DNA of 64,000 bases from Chytridium lagenaria. Its lineage: Eukaryota; Chytridiomycota; Chytridiomycetes; Chytridiales; Chytridiaceae. The position numbers were made by a program, and so were the translations under genes. Positions 34,765 to 46,300 of the stretch are shown here, piece by piece. The stretch covers positions 186,001 to 250,000 of the forward strand of contig JAHLKC010000002.1 in the NCBI GenBank assembly GCA_025449115.1, written 5' to 3'. Position 1 is the first letter of the stretch; each line of letters opens with the position of its first letter. Under the pieces are notes generated by a model. That model searched no databases. It was not told the origin of the DNA and saw nothing but the letters and a program-made list of their open reading frames with translations.

Positions 34765-36756
34765 ATGAGAAAGCGGTTGCTGTCGTCTGTGGTGGCATTG
34801 CTGGTCACTGGAGGCTTGCTATTTGTCGCAAGGCAGAAGAATATATCTCTCTTTGGAGCATCACCCTCCTCATTTTCATCCTCTTCATCATCTGCAGCTT
34901 TCCAGTTTAACCATCAGCAGCATCACACAAAGTACCTGAAAAGTGAGTTAAACAGCAAGGGGCTCTTAAAAATGCCCTTAAACTTACATCGAACTAACAA
35001 AATCACAGAATCGTACCTGCCTCCCCAAACCTGAGTTCCAACCGATCCCTCTCCCTCATTCCCGCTTCCTCATCTACGTCAGCGCGTACCGCCAAAGAAC
35101 GAATGGAGTACATCCGCAAGTACCAGTTCTTTAAGGCAGACGGATTTCAGTACTGCAAGACTCTCAAAAACGCCACATTTGACGCACTCGCTACATTATC
35201 TTTCTCCGGGAGCACGCTGGCCGAGCTCAACCCCACCATCAGCTCGTTCACCAGCTTATCGATCGTCAGGCGAAAAAGATTGTTTCGGATATGTTGACAA
35301 GACATCCAGCTTTGTCGCCAAAGGTTCGCATTCTTCCTGTATATATTAAATATGCTTATAATCAATTTTTGGTTTCAGGAGCTTGCAAGGTTTGCTTGCT
35401 ACTGCGCTGCTGACGGTGCAAATCCTTTGGCAAACCTCACTGAAAGCAGGCTCATTCAATGGGTGGATCCTGTAAGTTACTTTAAACCAGTGTTACCTAC
35501 CGTCGAACCAAATGTAGCTCATACAAGGCTAAAGGAACGCAGAAACTATCAGGTATTCTATATTTAATCAGCTTCATCTCTTCGTCTTGGGCGTATATTA
35601 AAAGCTGCAACCGGAAACAGATTGCCATCCTCCTCATGGTCCACGGCGACGAATCCATGCTTGAAAATGTCAAGTTCCTGATTGAAGAAATGGACGACGG
35701 TGCCGCCATCATCCTTATCCACGTCGACCTCAACTCCGAGGACCTTTACAAGTCCATCTCCGCTTTACTTCAAGAGCGTGAAGCCAAAATGAACGAGATA
35801 AATAATCCTCATAGTGCACCTGTACCGGGGAATGTTTTTCTGGCGACAAAGAGATTTAGAGGAGCATGGGGATATATCAGTCTAGTGTGGATCGAAATCA
35901 GTGGGTTTTATGAGTTGATGGATTTGGCGGATTGGCACCATATCATTATTTATCGGCTTATGATGTGCCTTTGAGAAAGAGCAGGGAGATACATAGAGTG
36001 TTGAGCCTACCCCAGTACATCAATAAGGATTTCATGTTTATTGAAGATAGCGCTGACATTGGTGAGTTTTCTCGCATCTCTTTATGCTTTTTTTTAATAG
36101 TAATTTTAATGTCGTTTTCGTATATAGGCGAAATGTCCAAACGTCTAACACGGCCGCACCTTCCCAATCGCCCCAACAACGATGGTATTTACGTGCATTC
36201 TCCAAAAGAAATTGGACTCATGTATCCGCCGTTCCCCAACTGGCGTGTCTGCAAGCAACATCAATGGATGATTCTTTCACGCGATACCGTCAACTACTTT
36301 AGGACGAGCCATAGTGCAGCCCTCGCATTAGCCTATATTGAGCATTCATGGATTCCCGATGAAGGTTTCTTTTGCTATGGTAAATACCTTCCTCCATACT
36401 GTGTTTTGCTAACACTTTCAGTAATGGTGAACAATCAGACCCTCCTCAACCGCGTCGTAAATGACAACAAACGCTACCTCCGTTTCCTCCCCAACGAATT
36501 CCATCCTAAAACCCTTGACATTAACTGCACCTCTGATCTTGGGGATGGTAGAACCGAAGCGGAAAAAGAGGACCCGCAGTATTTGTTTGCGAGAAAGGTG
36601 GATGTGAGGACGAGGGAAGGGAAAGAGCTTGTGGAATGGATTAGAAAGAATCATATTGAACGAAATTTATTGAGAGGTAGAAATGCATATGGAGAGCTCG
36701 GAGGGGAGCAATGGGTCGCAAGGGCATTGGATCCTCTAGGATTCCTCCAAAATTAG
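34765..36756 (+). CDS. GT14-like glycosyltransferase, paralogue B
   Basis: Paralogue of the gene at 19603-21627, probably a Golgi type II glycosyltransferase of the core-2/I-branching class. The start is the ATG at 34765, with an immediate signal anchor (LLSSVVALLVTGGLLFVA). A Ser-rich stem follows, then YQFFKADGFQYCKTL, RFACYCAADGAN, IAILLMVHGDES, IHVDLNSEDLYKSI, FLATKRFRGAWG, LADWHHIIYLSAYDVPLRK, VHSPKEIGLMYPPFPNW, WIPDEGFFCY and VMVNNQTLL. The D-E-G-FFC and L-S-x-x-DVP-L-K/R motifs match GT14 active-site regions. Introns: 35324-35378, 35553-35620, 36062-36127 and 36380-36421, plus one near 34940-35010. Frame breaks occur near 35000, 35240 and 35940. It is convergent with nothing and tandem to the membrane protein. 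Acceptor specificity is unknown. Confidence 0.74.
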
Positions 36757-37253
36757 AATTCTTTAAGGCTTTCTATGACGTTTTTCTGCGTGTCCCTTTT
36801 TTTTGTTGGGCAGTTTACTGAGAATGAGCTGCCGATGGCAAAACATATATGTGAATCGTTTGGATTATCAACGACGACAAAGAAAGATATTTACTATGCA
36901 TTCTGGTCCTTTGCCTTATGAGATAGGATGACCCATCCGCATGAAAATGGGGAGACCAGTGAAAAAGTTATACCAAAAAATGTTTATTTTGTTTTCCAAT
37001 CTACCTACTTGATGCTTACCCAAAAACCATGAACAAGTTAGAAACCTGAGCTGGTTCACCCAAAAGAGCCCTAAGACTCAAATCAATTGATCTCAGTATC
37101 CAGCAATCCAGCGGTCTTTGAAAGGGTGGAAGTCCTCGTTCTCTCCACAAACCTAAGGCAAAATCCATAATCGAAGATCTGACTTTCAGAGCCAACGAAA
37201 AAAGAGCAGTTGAAAAAATTGATCATTGCAGTAACAAAAGAAGGCATCAGTGA
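36757..37253. other. Intergenic region
   Basis: This is the 3' region of the GT14 paralogue and the promoter of YPD1. No ORF, repeat or RNA gene that I can support. Confidence 0.6.
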
Positions 37254-37916
37254 TGGCGTCTCTTATCGTTGATCATGTCATCTTTGATCAGTTCTCGAGA
37301 TGGATGAGGACGACCAGGAACGGGAGTTTAGCAAGGGGATTGTGCTGAATTATCTGGAGCAGGCTGAGACAACATTTGCGAACATGGATGCTAGCCTGTG
37401 AGGAACACATTTCTTTTGCTGCTCTCTTTCTTCCATCCATCTTTAGGCCGTAGCCTGACTCTCTCTGTGATATCTTCATGGTCCTTCTTTTGCGTTCGGT
37501 GCTTTTATGGATGAATGACCTGTGTGGCTGTTTCGGTCGTTATTGGGTTCCATTTCTTGACAAGCACCAGAAGACGTCGCGTTTTGAAACACGTTCCACA
37601 TCTTCACTATCGCATCACCTACTTTCGCCGTCTAACAACTCTGCATTTTAATTAGATCAGCGAACGACCTCTCCTCCCTCTCTCGGCTAGCCACTTCCTT
37701 AAAGGCTCCTCAGCAGCCCTTGGCCTAGTCAAGGTTAGGACCTCCTGTGAAAAAATCCAACATCTCGGCAATCTTAAAGACGAAACAGGGTCATACGGTG
37801 TATCAGAGCACGAAGCTCTTCGTTGGGTTGCCGAAAACCTTATGAGAGTGAAGCTGGAGCATGCGGAGGCCGAGACATACCTACGGAATTTTTACGGCAA
37901 CGATCTTGTGGGGTAA
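37254..37916 (+). CDS. YPD1: Histidine-containing phosphotransfer protein (YPD1)
   Basis: HPt relay protein. It takes phosphate from a hybrid histidine kinase receiver and passes it to response regulators of the Ssk1/Skn7 type (osmotic and oxidative stress signalling). The start is the ATG at 37254 (MASLIVDHVIFDQ). The family run LEMDEDDQEREFSKGIVLNY, then LEQAETTFANM, follows. An intron at 37398-37655 splits the Leu codon after MDAS. Exon 2 gives NDLSSLSRL, then the phosphoacceptor motif HFLKGSSAALGL with the active His followed by Lys and Gly, then VKVRTSCEKIQHLG. The last helix is EHAEAETYLRNFYG. Length is about 145 residues, typical for the family. Two one-base frame breaks, at about 37293 (before LEMDEDD) and about 37690 (before the active His), interrupt an otherwise textbook sequence. 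Confidence 0.92.
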
Positions 37917-38715
37917 AAGGAGACCTGACTTGAAAGAGGGGGGGGATGGTTTAAATTCCTCACTTAACATAAGCTTGGCTGCATCTCACATTCCATATTT
38001 TCTTTATTCATTTGAGGCTGGATCTCGATCTTCTCTCCTCTTCCCTGCGTTTAACCTGCCCCATTTACTTCGTCATTGCTGCTTATGCTTCCCATGTATC
38101 TTCATTATGAATCCGAATCATCCAATCTGGCCCCTCCCACCCTTCCCATTTCCCCGCTTTGTCCTCTGACTTGAGATTTCTCCTTTCTAATCTCAATTTC
38201 AATATAACCCACCGTTCTGCGACCGTCCGCATATCCTTAGTAACCCACTTACTTTTACAAAATCCTTTAAGCTTGACACTCATACTCCCCTTGATTTATT
38301 TCACTGCAAAGTTTTGCTTTCCTTTAAAATTAAACTTTGCAAATGTAAAAAGGACCTGCGATTGGGCGAAAGTTCTGCCATTCCTTTTGCATTCTTTTTT
38401 TCTTTTCTTCTTAAATGTAGGTTTCGACGGCCAGAACGTTGAAAAATAGTGATGGATGTGTTTTTTCGTTGGAAACTTCTGTTTAATTTTATGGCCTTCA
38501 ATGCGCCCCTGTTTCTTCTTATATTTGGCTTCTTGTTCATGTACCTTTTCATGATATAACATGGAAAGCCTTTTTCGCCTAAAAACGCGATGCGTATCTC
38601 TAAATGGTTTTCACATAACCGAGGCAGCGCAAAGAAAAAATTTGAGGTGGGCATAGGTTTATGGAATTGACATTATCATCCAGCGGACACCAGGGACATG
38701 CGAGAGCATTTATAA
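37917..38715. other. Convergent intergenic region
   Basis: This lies between the YPD1 stop and the PPME1 stop. It is pyrimidine-rich on the plus strand up to 38450, then AT-rich. Probably 3' UTRs of both genes. No gene recognised. Confidence 0.5.
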
Positions 38716-40036
38716 TCATTTCTTGGCAGGTATGGGAAATCGCTTGATGACAACGTTCCTTTGGTTCCGCTGAACGCAAAAAAAAGTGAGTAATTTTTTT
38801 TTTAACACAAAAAAAAGTACCGCGTAGAACTCCTTCAGAAGCTTTGCAAACTTTTCGGGCTCCTCTTCGTGAACTGAATGGCCGCATTCGGAGTAAACAA
38901 CCATCTGAAATTTGCCTAGCAAATTTAAATATGAAAATAGCAAAGGTCCTTTTGGGTGATTATACTACGCACCTTGCATCTGCGCAATAGTAAGAGCTTT
39001 ATCTAATCGATCGGTTCCTTTCAATATTGTTGAATACCCAATACGTATTTAAGGGCGGATCTACCTGCGAGAACAAGAAGCCGACCGGCTTTCACTGATA
39101 AAAACTTTTCTGACAGATTCGTGAACCATTCTAACAAGTGAAGTAGAAGATATTAGAGAAATGTGTAGTTTGACAAGATAAAATACGGTCAAGTTTACCA
39201 TTCCAAAATGGTTCTGTCTTTGCGAGATCCGTCCGCCACACGTATTTTTCGCCAACCTTCTGGAGTTGTGGCGGAATAAGAAGAGGTGCTATTTTTGAGT
39301 TTCGAATGTGCTTGACTTTAAGCTGGTTTAAACAAACTTGTGAGTTATAATACAATCATTTACATTACCTCCAGCTAATGCATTCTTCTACGGAGTTAAA
39401 AGAAGACGGTCGACCGCGAATAACCGATCGCATATACTGAAGGGAATCAGAGCCGTCCCTTTAATACAAATCTATAAATTATTGCTATTCCTTGCTACGC
39501 ACCTTCCACAACATCAACCATGACCACTCCGATCACATTCTTGAGCCCCGTTTTAAGAGCGGCCTCTATGACGACAGCAGCACCAAGACTAAGAAGTAAC
39601 ATGAATGAACAATAGGTGTGGTGCGCATACCTATGCCAACAAGAACAACCTCTGATGACGTTTCTCCGACAACCTTAACGACTGCTGCAAGATCGTTCGC
39701 TAGTGTAGTCAACGAGAAATCCTCATCGTCCGATGTATGCGTCTCGCCTAGATAATGAGGTTTTTAAAAAAAGTCATGACATTATCCTAACCATGACCTC
39801 TGCAATCGTACATGAGGATAGTGCATTCCATCTCTTTCGCCAGCTGATTGGCGACAAGGTACCATGTTAGAGACGTATGTCCTCCGCCATGGTGAAACAG
39901 GATCAGTGGTCCGAAGAGCCGCTCTTGTAGGCGCTGTGAAGGGAAGGCGTCACAAGCTTGGGCTAGAATGAAATGCAATGTACTTGAAAACATCGTCGTT
40001 AACTTTAATCTTTATTTGCTGCAGATGGGGATCCAT
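38716..40036 (-). CDS. PPME1: Protein phosphatase methylesterase 1
   Basis: Alpha/beta-hydrolase that removes the carboxyl-methyl group from the C-terminal Leu of the PP2A catalytic subunit (PME-1; yeast Ppe1). Start ATG at 40036 (MDPHLQQIKIKVNDDVF). Conserved blocks: YKSGSS, GPLILFHHGGGHTSLTW (oxyanion region), ILMYDCRGHG, VVLVG then the nucleophile elbow GHSLGAAVV (Ser codon split by an intron near 39630), NVIGVVMVDVVEGTA, YVWRTDLAKTEPFW, and C-terminal KFQMVVYSECGHSVHEEEPE with the catalytic His. The last exon ends VVIKRFPIPAKK. Seven or so short introns are present. One-base breaks occur at about 39910 (before GPLIL) and about 39635 (at the GHS His codon). An upstream start encoding a hydrophobic stretch was not chosen, because PME-1 is cytosolic or nuclear. 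Confidence 0.93.
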
Positions 40037-40184
40037 GAGCCAAAGAATGAGGTAATAAAAGATAAAACAATATAAAGTGAACAGAAAAGACGGGTCGGGT
40101 TGGGTCGTCAGCGTGAATTGAGGCTCTTCAAATTTCACTTTCGTTTAAAAAAGCCCAGGAGTTTCCCTCCTTTCTTCGCCCTTC

Positions 40185-41224
40185 TTAGAGTGAGGCCACT
40201 TTGGCGTCAAGAATCCACTCGAGCTGTCTCTTGTTAAAGGCGCCCCTCCGCTTGGCCCTGATCAAATCCACAACATCATAGCGATCCAGACCAGCATCGA
40301 TGAGGGCGATCGCTGCCAGGATGGGGGCGCGGCCGATACCTGAAACGCAGTGAACGGCTACGGAGGATCCAGCCGATGAAGCAGCAAAGTCGCTCATGAA
40401 GGATCGGTAGCTTTCAACAAGCTCTGGCGATGGCACTGACCCTGGTGAGGAGGATATTGATGGTGAGATTTATAAGCCATATTTGGGTTAAGAAAAACGT
40501 TTAATCGATATTTCTTGTACAAAAGAACTTAATGTATGTAAATAAATAAATTGTTGTGTACCATCTTCGAAGGCAAGATCGTCCTTAACCAGAATTCCGG
40601 CCTGGATCAAGGGATTTGGGTTGTAGACAGCAGGATCACAGAGTCGAAAGAGAACTTTGACATTTTGCTCCTGGAACAGAGGCAGGTAGTCTCCTAAGAG
40701 GTTGCCATCACTAGGGCAGTCTGTAACGAGAAAGCGAACGGTGAGAGAGGGATGCTCAATGACGGAGTAGTGCTGCGAGTAGACACTGTGATTGTTCCTT
40801 CCCGTCATCAAATTCAGTGTTGCACAGTGACTCCTCCATCCGAATTTTGCTTGTGGTTGCTTGATCCTGCTAATCCAACCTAAAGAAAAGTGAATAACAG
40901 AAAAGTCAATAAAAACTAAAGAGAGAATGAGCATACTGCTCCGCGTTTTTAAAAAACACAAGTAAAAATTAAACATACCAAGAAGTCAATGTCAATGGCT
41001 GGAGTAGTCGGACTGACACCAGTTACCCTAACTATCCCTGCCTGGCCTTGTAGATTGTCCTTGCGCGCATAATAAAGGTTGTCCACACTGCCGTAAGCTG
41101 CTTTAGTCTTCTTCATTTCATTCTCAGGCGTCAACGGGACAGTTGGTAAGGCTGGTGTTGATGCAGAGATGACCCTCTGAGCCTGTCGTTTAAAACATCG
41201 GAGGTGATAATCCCACCGCAGCAT
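40185..41224 (-). CDS. PRL-type (PTP4A-like) dual-specificity phosphatase
   Basis: Protein tyrosine phosphatase of the PRL/PTP4A family. The catalytic domain starts at SLTVRFLVTDCPSDG and includes NVKVLFRLCDPAVY, the general-acid loop AFEDG (Asp kept), the P-loop HCVSGIGRAP with nucleophile Cys and Arg, and the family signature RAKRRGAFNKRQL. Intron 40442-40561 splits the loop Gly codon, and a second intron lies near 40880-40980. A low-complexity N-terminal extension of about 110 residues (from the ATG at 41224) is not seen in animal PRLs; a later Met (MKKTKAAYG) could be the real start. The protein ends LDAKVASL, so the prenylated C-terminal CAAX of animal PRLs is missing. A frame break lies near 40820. 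It may be soluble rather than membrane-anchored. Confidence 0.88.
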
Positions 41225-41258
41225 TGTTTGAACTCGAAGGAATATCGAGAAATCTCAT

Positions 41259-43286
41259 ACTAAGACTTGCGTGTTGGAGAAATTAGTTGGGAGTGACTAT
41301 CTCGGCGGTCAGCAGCCCAATCAACATGATTTTCGCCATCCCCATCAACTCTTAATATATCGTCAGAGTTGCGGTCATGGGTACATGCTTCCCTTTGCAT
41401 AGCAAAACAATTGGGCCGCCCAGGGGCTACCCAGATCTGTAGGCGTTTCCAAAGTCACTTGCTTGTCGTTGACGGGATCTTGTATGGTTTCGAATTATGA
41501 TCATGGTAATAACGTCGATTGTAGACCTAAAGACCCCGACAACAATGACGCTGCAGATTCCCCAATGCTTAGCAAATCCGACACATCCTGATGCGATACG
41601 TTTGGCTGAACATCCCCTTAATCACATCATGAATTGCAATAGCTGACACTTTGGCTCCAGCAATAGGCTCGGGATAGTTCCAAAGCCAATAAATGAGTCA
41701 ATATCAAGGTCATGAGGCACCTGCCATTCGTTCAGACAAACAAATTCAGAGGCGCCCTGAAAGCTATTGTCTGTACCACGCACCGAGATTCTAGTGACTT
41801 GATGATTAACTGTTGAATAAACTATAGCCTCTGATGAAGTATTCACGCGGGCAACATTTTGTTCCGATGGCATTGATGGGGAACGAAACGATCGGAAGAC
41901 TTATGTTTTGCAGCATCAGTCGGCTAGCACCATTTCGTTGGGCAAGGGAAATCGATGAAGTGGAAGTGATGTTGAAAAGCTCTGTGCTCACACTCCTTCG
42001 GTGAGAAGTAGGTTGAGTGCTCCTTACTTTCCGCGAATATCTTCTTTCTTTTGAATTAACACGCGGGTTTTCTTCAAGGTACTCCACACTACGTGAGACT
42101 CTACTGTCAAACTTTTCCTTCTTTAAAGATTCGTCATTCCCCTGTAATGTCATATGAATTTAGTAGCTCGTTCCGTTGACGCATGACTTGATGGCTATGG
42201 ACACGAATTTCCTCAACATTAATAGCCAGATCCGGGGCCAAACGCAACGCAGACTCTTCTAGAGCAATAGAAGTGTTTCTGTCCCAGGGCTCCGTCCCGC
42301 CAATCTGCATCAATCCTTCAATATCGCTCGCTATCCACCCCTCTCGTGTCCATGGCCTGTAGAGAAATCCAGTTTCAGGAAGGCCATACTCCCGTCCTGC
42401 AAGATCTACATGTGACCAGTTATAGGTCACCCACTGATGAGATTTGCCTAGGTTGGCTATGCTAGTGGAAGTTAACTCGGTGCGTCCCGCTTCCTTTCCA
42501 GCGTCGGCAGGTGACGAGTAATCATCTGCAAGGCCCAGAAGGCTATCGACGTCAAAGGCGGATGGATGTGAAACTAGAGAAGAGAAGATGAGAGGATCAT
42601 TCAGAAATCCTGTATGAATATGAGACAAATTCAGGTCGCTTCTGGTATTGTTGCGCACAGGTGCGCGATCTCCTGAAGATAAGAGTTCAACTTCCATTGG
42701 AGCGATTGAGTCAATAAGGATATCATCAATATCCCTGATAGAATCTGTGGGCATCAAAGAATCAGACGCAATGTCTAGATGATGTGGTCCTTCAGACGGC
42801 CAGGCCAATTTTCGTCGATCTACCTCCATGAACGAAAACCGCTTCTTCGCATTAGATCTCAAGAGGCTAGTTGTTCCTGTCAGTGAGTTCAGACGGCGCC
42901 GAAAATGGAATCCATCTGAAACTGGTCGAGGCCGCCGACGGCCAACTTGGTGGGACTCATCAACCTCATCGAGCGGCTGCTCCTGCGAAGCAAGGTTCTC
43001 GGCACTCCTCAGGAGATCGTCCACGTCAAATCCATGTCTTCTATTGCCATTTGAATCCTCTTGAGACCTTTCTTGGCCGTAATCGATGCCATCATCACCC
43101 CAACCGCAAGGTGATCCTGCAGATCTCCTATGCAGGTGAGACGGTCAATATCAATAGCGGCATGGGCGAGAACGCCTGGAAAGTGTGAATGTGGTATGGT
43201 ATCAAGACTTGGCATTTTAAGTGCAGATATGTTGCTCACGGAGGGTGCCGAGCAAGGCCTCCCAAGGCGCTGCCTACATCTTGCAT
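41259..43286 (-). CDS. Uncharacterised, largely disordered protein
   Basis: No family recognised. The start is the ATG at 43286 (MQDVGSALGGLARHPP), with intron 43239-43128 joining in phase to RSAGSPCGWGDDGIDYG. A long acidic/Ser region follows (GFDVDDLLRSAENLASQ, RRRLNSLTGTTSLLRSNAKK, DIDDILIDSIAPMEVELLSS). It then has more ordered-looking blocks: WVTYNWSHVDLAGREYGLP, FLYRPWTREGWIASDIEGL and EEIRVHSHQVMRQRNELLNS. A C-terminal part reads ASEFVCLNEWQVPHDLDIDS, FIGFGTIPSLLL, AIAIHDVIKGMFSQTY, DLLSIGESAASLLSGSLGLQ and LETPTDLGSPWAAQLF, ending SQLISPTRKS at 41259. Frame breaks near 42165, 41880, 41650, 41500 and 41385. It sits 35 bp upstream of the PRL start on the same strand and 53 bp from the divergent TTI1 start. 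Confidence 0.6.
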
Positions 43287-43339
43287 TGTTCTGTAGCCAA
43301 GAAAAATTTCTCTGAGCACAACTTCCAATCACTGCCAGC

Positions 43340-46300
43340 ATGATGGCTGACGAGACTTTCTCGTCCTTTTTTGAGCAGGTAACGAGATCGGACCAGAGAT
43401 TTGATGCTGGCTATGAATGCCGTATTTATATTATTCCTTTACTTCTCTCTTTCGGATCTATAGCTCAAACCGCTCTGCGTGGAGTTGGCGGACCAATGCT
43501 CGCTGGAATTTGTTGCATAAGAGTGAGGCCGATCCCATTCTCCGTCTTCACAAGTTCATACAATCAGTCGTGGAAAGCTTATCGAGTGATGCGGCTCTCG
43601 AACTCGCTTGCTTTCCAAGTTTTCCGAATATATCTGCCTACCTGTACTGCTACTTCTGCAATCACAATCGGCCCATCCCGTAGCCGTCGAGAGATCTCTA
43701 TCCTTTCTCGACTTCTTCTTGAAAGCTGCAGGTGGGGGTCTCCGGATGTCGGCGTCTCTATTCTTGGAGATTGTCCGGATCTTACCACTCGTCGTAGCGC
43801 ATGGACGTGCCACCATTAAAGCCGTAAAGGAGAAAGCGATTAACGAAATGAAGAGATCAAGCTTTTGGGAGTTTTCCTGCATTTATTCTCTGGTTAAACT
43901 TCAGGAGTGGGCCATTCCTTTTCAGCGTCCATGTCTCCAAAGAGATGATGAGGACGAGCAGTCTCCTGCGCTAAGCTCAGATTGGAAAGGAACTGATGGT
44001 GGATATGACGCTAACGAAAAAAAAACCGCTTTACTGAAAGGGAGTGGTGGGGAACAAGAGACTCGTGGGAAATTCTACACTGCACATCTCTTTGGAATAT
44101 TACTTGATGTAGCCGAGAAAGAGAAGAGCGCCAAACTACGCTCGGCTGCCTTAGAGACGATTACGGCTTGGTGCAATTTTCTAAAAGATCGCGAGATACT
44201 GATTCAGTTCCTACCTGGGATCATTTCAACGGTGGCAAAGGTGTTGCTGAAAAGCTCAGGTCAAACTACGGAGAGTGGAAGAGTACATTCTTCTATCGTG
44301 GTCAGCGGTTACAGGGTGGTCACCACTCTTGTTTGCCGATGCTTTGCATCATCACCTGCCCCCGAGGAGAACTCTTCTTCATCCAGTCGAGAGCTTGTGG
44401 ACAGACTTACTATGCATATATCCGCCGAACAAGTCCCTGATGTAAACCCTTTAAACATTGCTCTTGCCAATAATACGGATAAGCTGATATCTACGTTACG
44501 TTTAATTTTCAACACCTCCCCGCATGCGTCGTGGCGAGCCCGGATGTCTATAATGCAATCTGCATTTGACATTGCATTTGAGTGCTGTGTATCTTCGTCG
44601 CAAGGGGCACATGACCCTCTCTCCCCCTCTTCCCTGAGCTTTTAAGCTCTTTGGTATCCTACTTGGATGACCCTGTACCAGAGGTGAGGCAATCTTGCCT
44701 ACATAGTCTGCACCGGCTGTCTTTAAAAGTTTCTGCTGGTGACGACACGGAAGAGTCATCAATATCCGGCCTTTCTCGATTCCTTTTGGACTCTTTCGAG
44801 AATGTCTTAATGGATCTTACAAGTGTCTTGATGGATGACGTGGGGTTGAACGAGGAACGTAAAATATCAGCTTTGCAACGAGCCATTGGTTACATATTGG
44901 TAATTGGGAAGAGCGGGGTGCAGCAGACGATTTACTCCGTTTTTGGGAAGTTTATCATCTTAATGATGAAGGCTTTGCATAAGATGAAGAGAGATTATGT
45001 TTTTATTCAAGGTTTCAACTCTAAAGAGGTTGATTACTATGTGAGAGATGCCAAAGTATCACAATTACCTGACACAACACATGGAGGATTCGCAGGAACA
45101 AAAGGAGCTCTCGAGTCTAGGGGCTTTAAAGCCGCTAAACGAAAGTGGTGAAACTTTTTTAGAGGCAAAAACTTGGATCTCGTTTCGCAGTGACAGCGTC
45201 ACTAGGGGAATCAAGAGATTCCTTCGCCACTTGCCCAAATGAGCGATATAACATTCGTTTTCGACCTTCTGCTGGAGTATTTTCATAGAGATTCTACTAC
45301 CAATGCAGAAGTTATTGAAAACGACGACGCCAGCGTGGATTTATCTTACACGCAGCCTAATTTTTTTTTGAAGCAGCCTTCTGTTTGAACGAGTTTTGCG
45401 TTGCTCTTTGTCCCTCGCACAACGTCGACGGCACTTTTGACTTAAAGCCTAGATCCGGCACATCAGCAACGCATGCCGAACGGTTGGCGCTAAGAGCGCT
45501 AGTTCAGGTGTATTGCATTGCTGACACCAATAGATCTACTGCATCCAGTCAATCGGTCGCAAGTCTGGATGGAAGTGACAGACATGAAATTGCATCTACC
45601 GATCTTCTTAGCCAATATCTTTTCATTGAGGGTATCGGCTTGGCGGCTCTGGCTCTTTCAATGGAGTTTTCACCGCTTCTTATCGACACGCTTTACCTAA
45701 TCATCGAAAAGGCTGGCTCTCATACCGAAGTTATTCGACTGGCCGCCATACGAACTCTGAAAGTGATTGCATATACATGTGGTTTATATGAGCAACGAGG
45801 TGAAGATGAGCTCATTTCTGTGTTGAGTAATAAGGTTGAAACAGAAGCTCTCTCGCATCTCGTTTGCAACAATATCGACTACCTCGTGAATGAGATCACC
45901 TACAGACTTCATTATCTCGGGCAAAATACAGCATCCCCACGGATGTTGGTTGCATGTCTTCGGCTTGGTGGCACCTCCATTTTGCCTTACTTTAGTGATG
46001 CCTTATTTGAAATTTCATCGTCGATTGATGAATATCGGACTGACAAGGGACTTGTCTTTGAGCTACTTCGGGTTTTCGATGAGCTTACGGAGATTGTCCT
46101 TGTTGCATCAGACAAGGAGCTGAAAAGCCAAGAGTCGCAACCTGCAATGTATATTCGGAATCTTCGTCAAGGGGAAGAAGAACGTACTTCTGCTGAAAGC
46201 CAGAACGAAGAGATTCTCGATTTTTTTCGCAAAAGGGATGAGATAGATGCCTTCGATGCTGCGGTTCACGAAGACTTTACCTCTGAGGGGTTGAAACCAG

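Noticed and set aside
37917..38715. Lys-rich and Phe-rich ORFs between YPD1 and PPME1
   Set aside because: Their composition follows AT-rich and pyrimidine tracts; there are no splice sites or conserved motifs, and they lie in the 3' regions of two convergent genes.
40037..40138. Hydrophobic N-terminal extension of PPME1 (possible membrane anchor)
   Set aside because: It starts at a non-ATG codon, is pyrimidine-rich leader-like sequence, and PME-1 proteins are cytosolic or nuclear.
43009..43234. Alternative minus-strand frame (DHLAVGVMMASITAKKG) overlapping the unknown gene's 5' end
   Set aside because: A spliced model (MQDVGSALGG joined to RSAGSPCGWG) gives an in-phase start and explains the sequence better.
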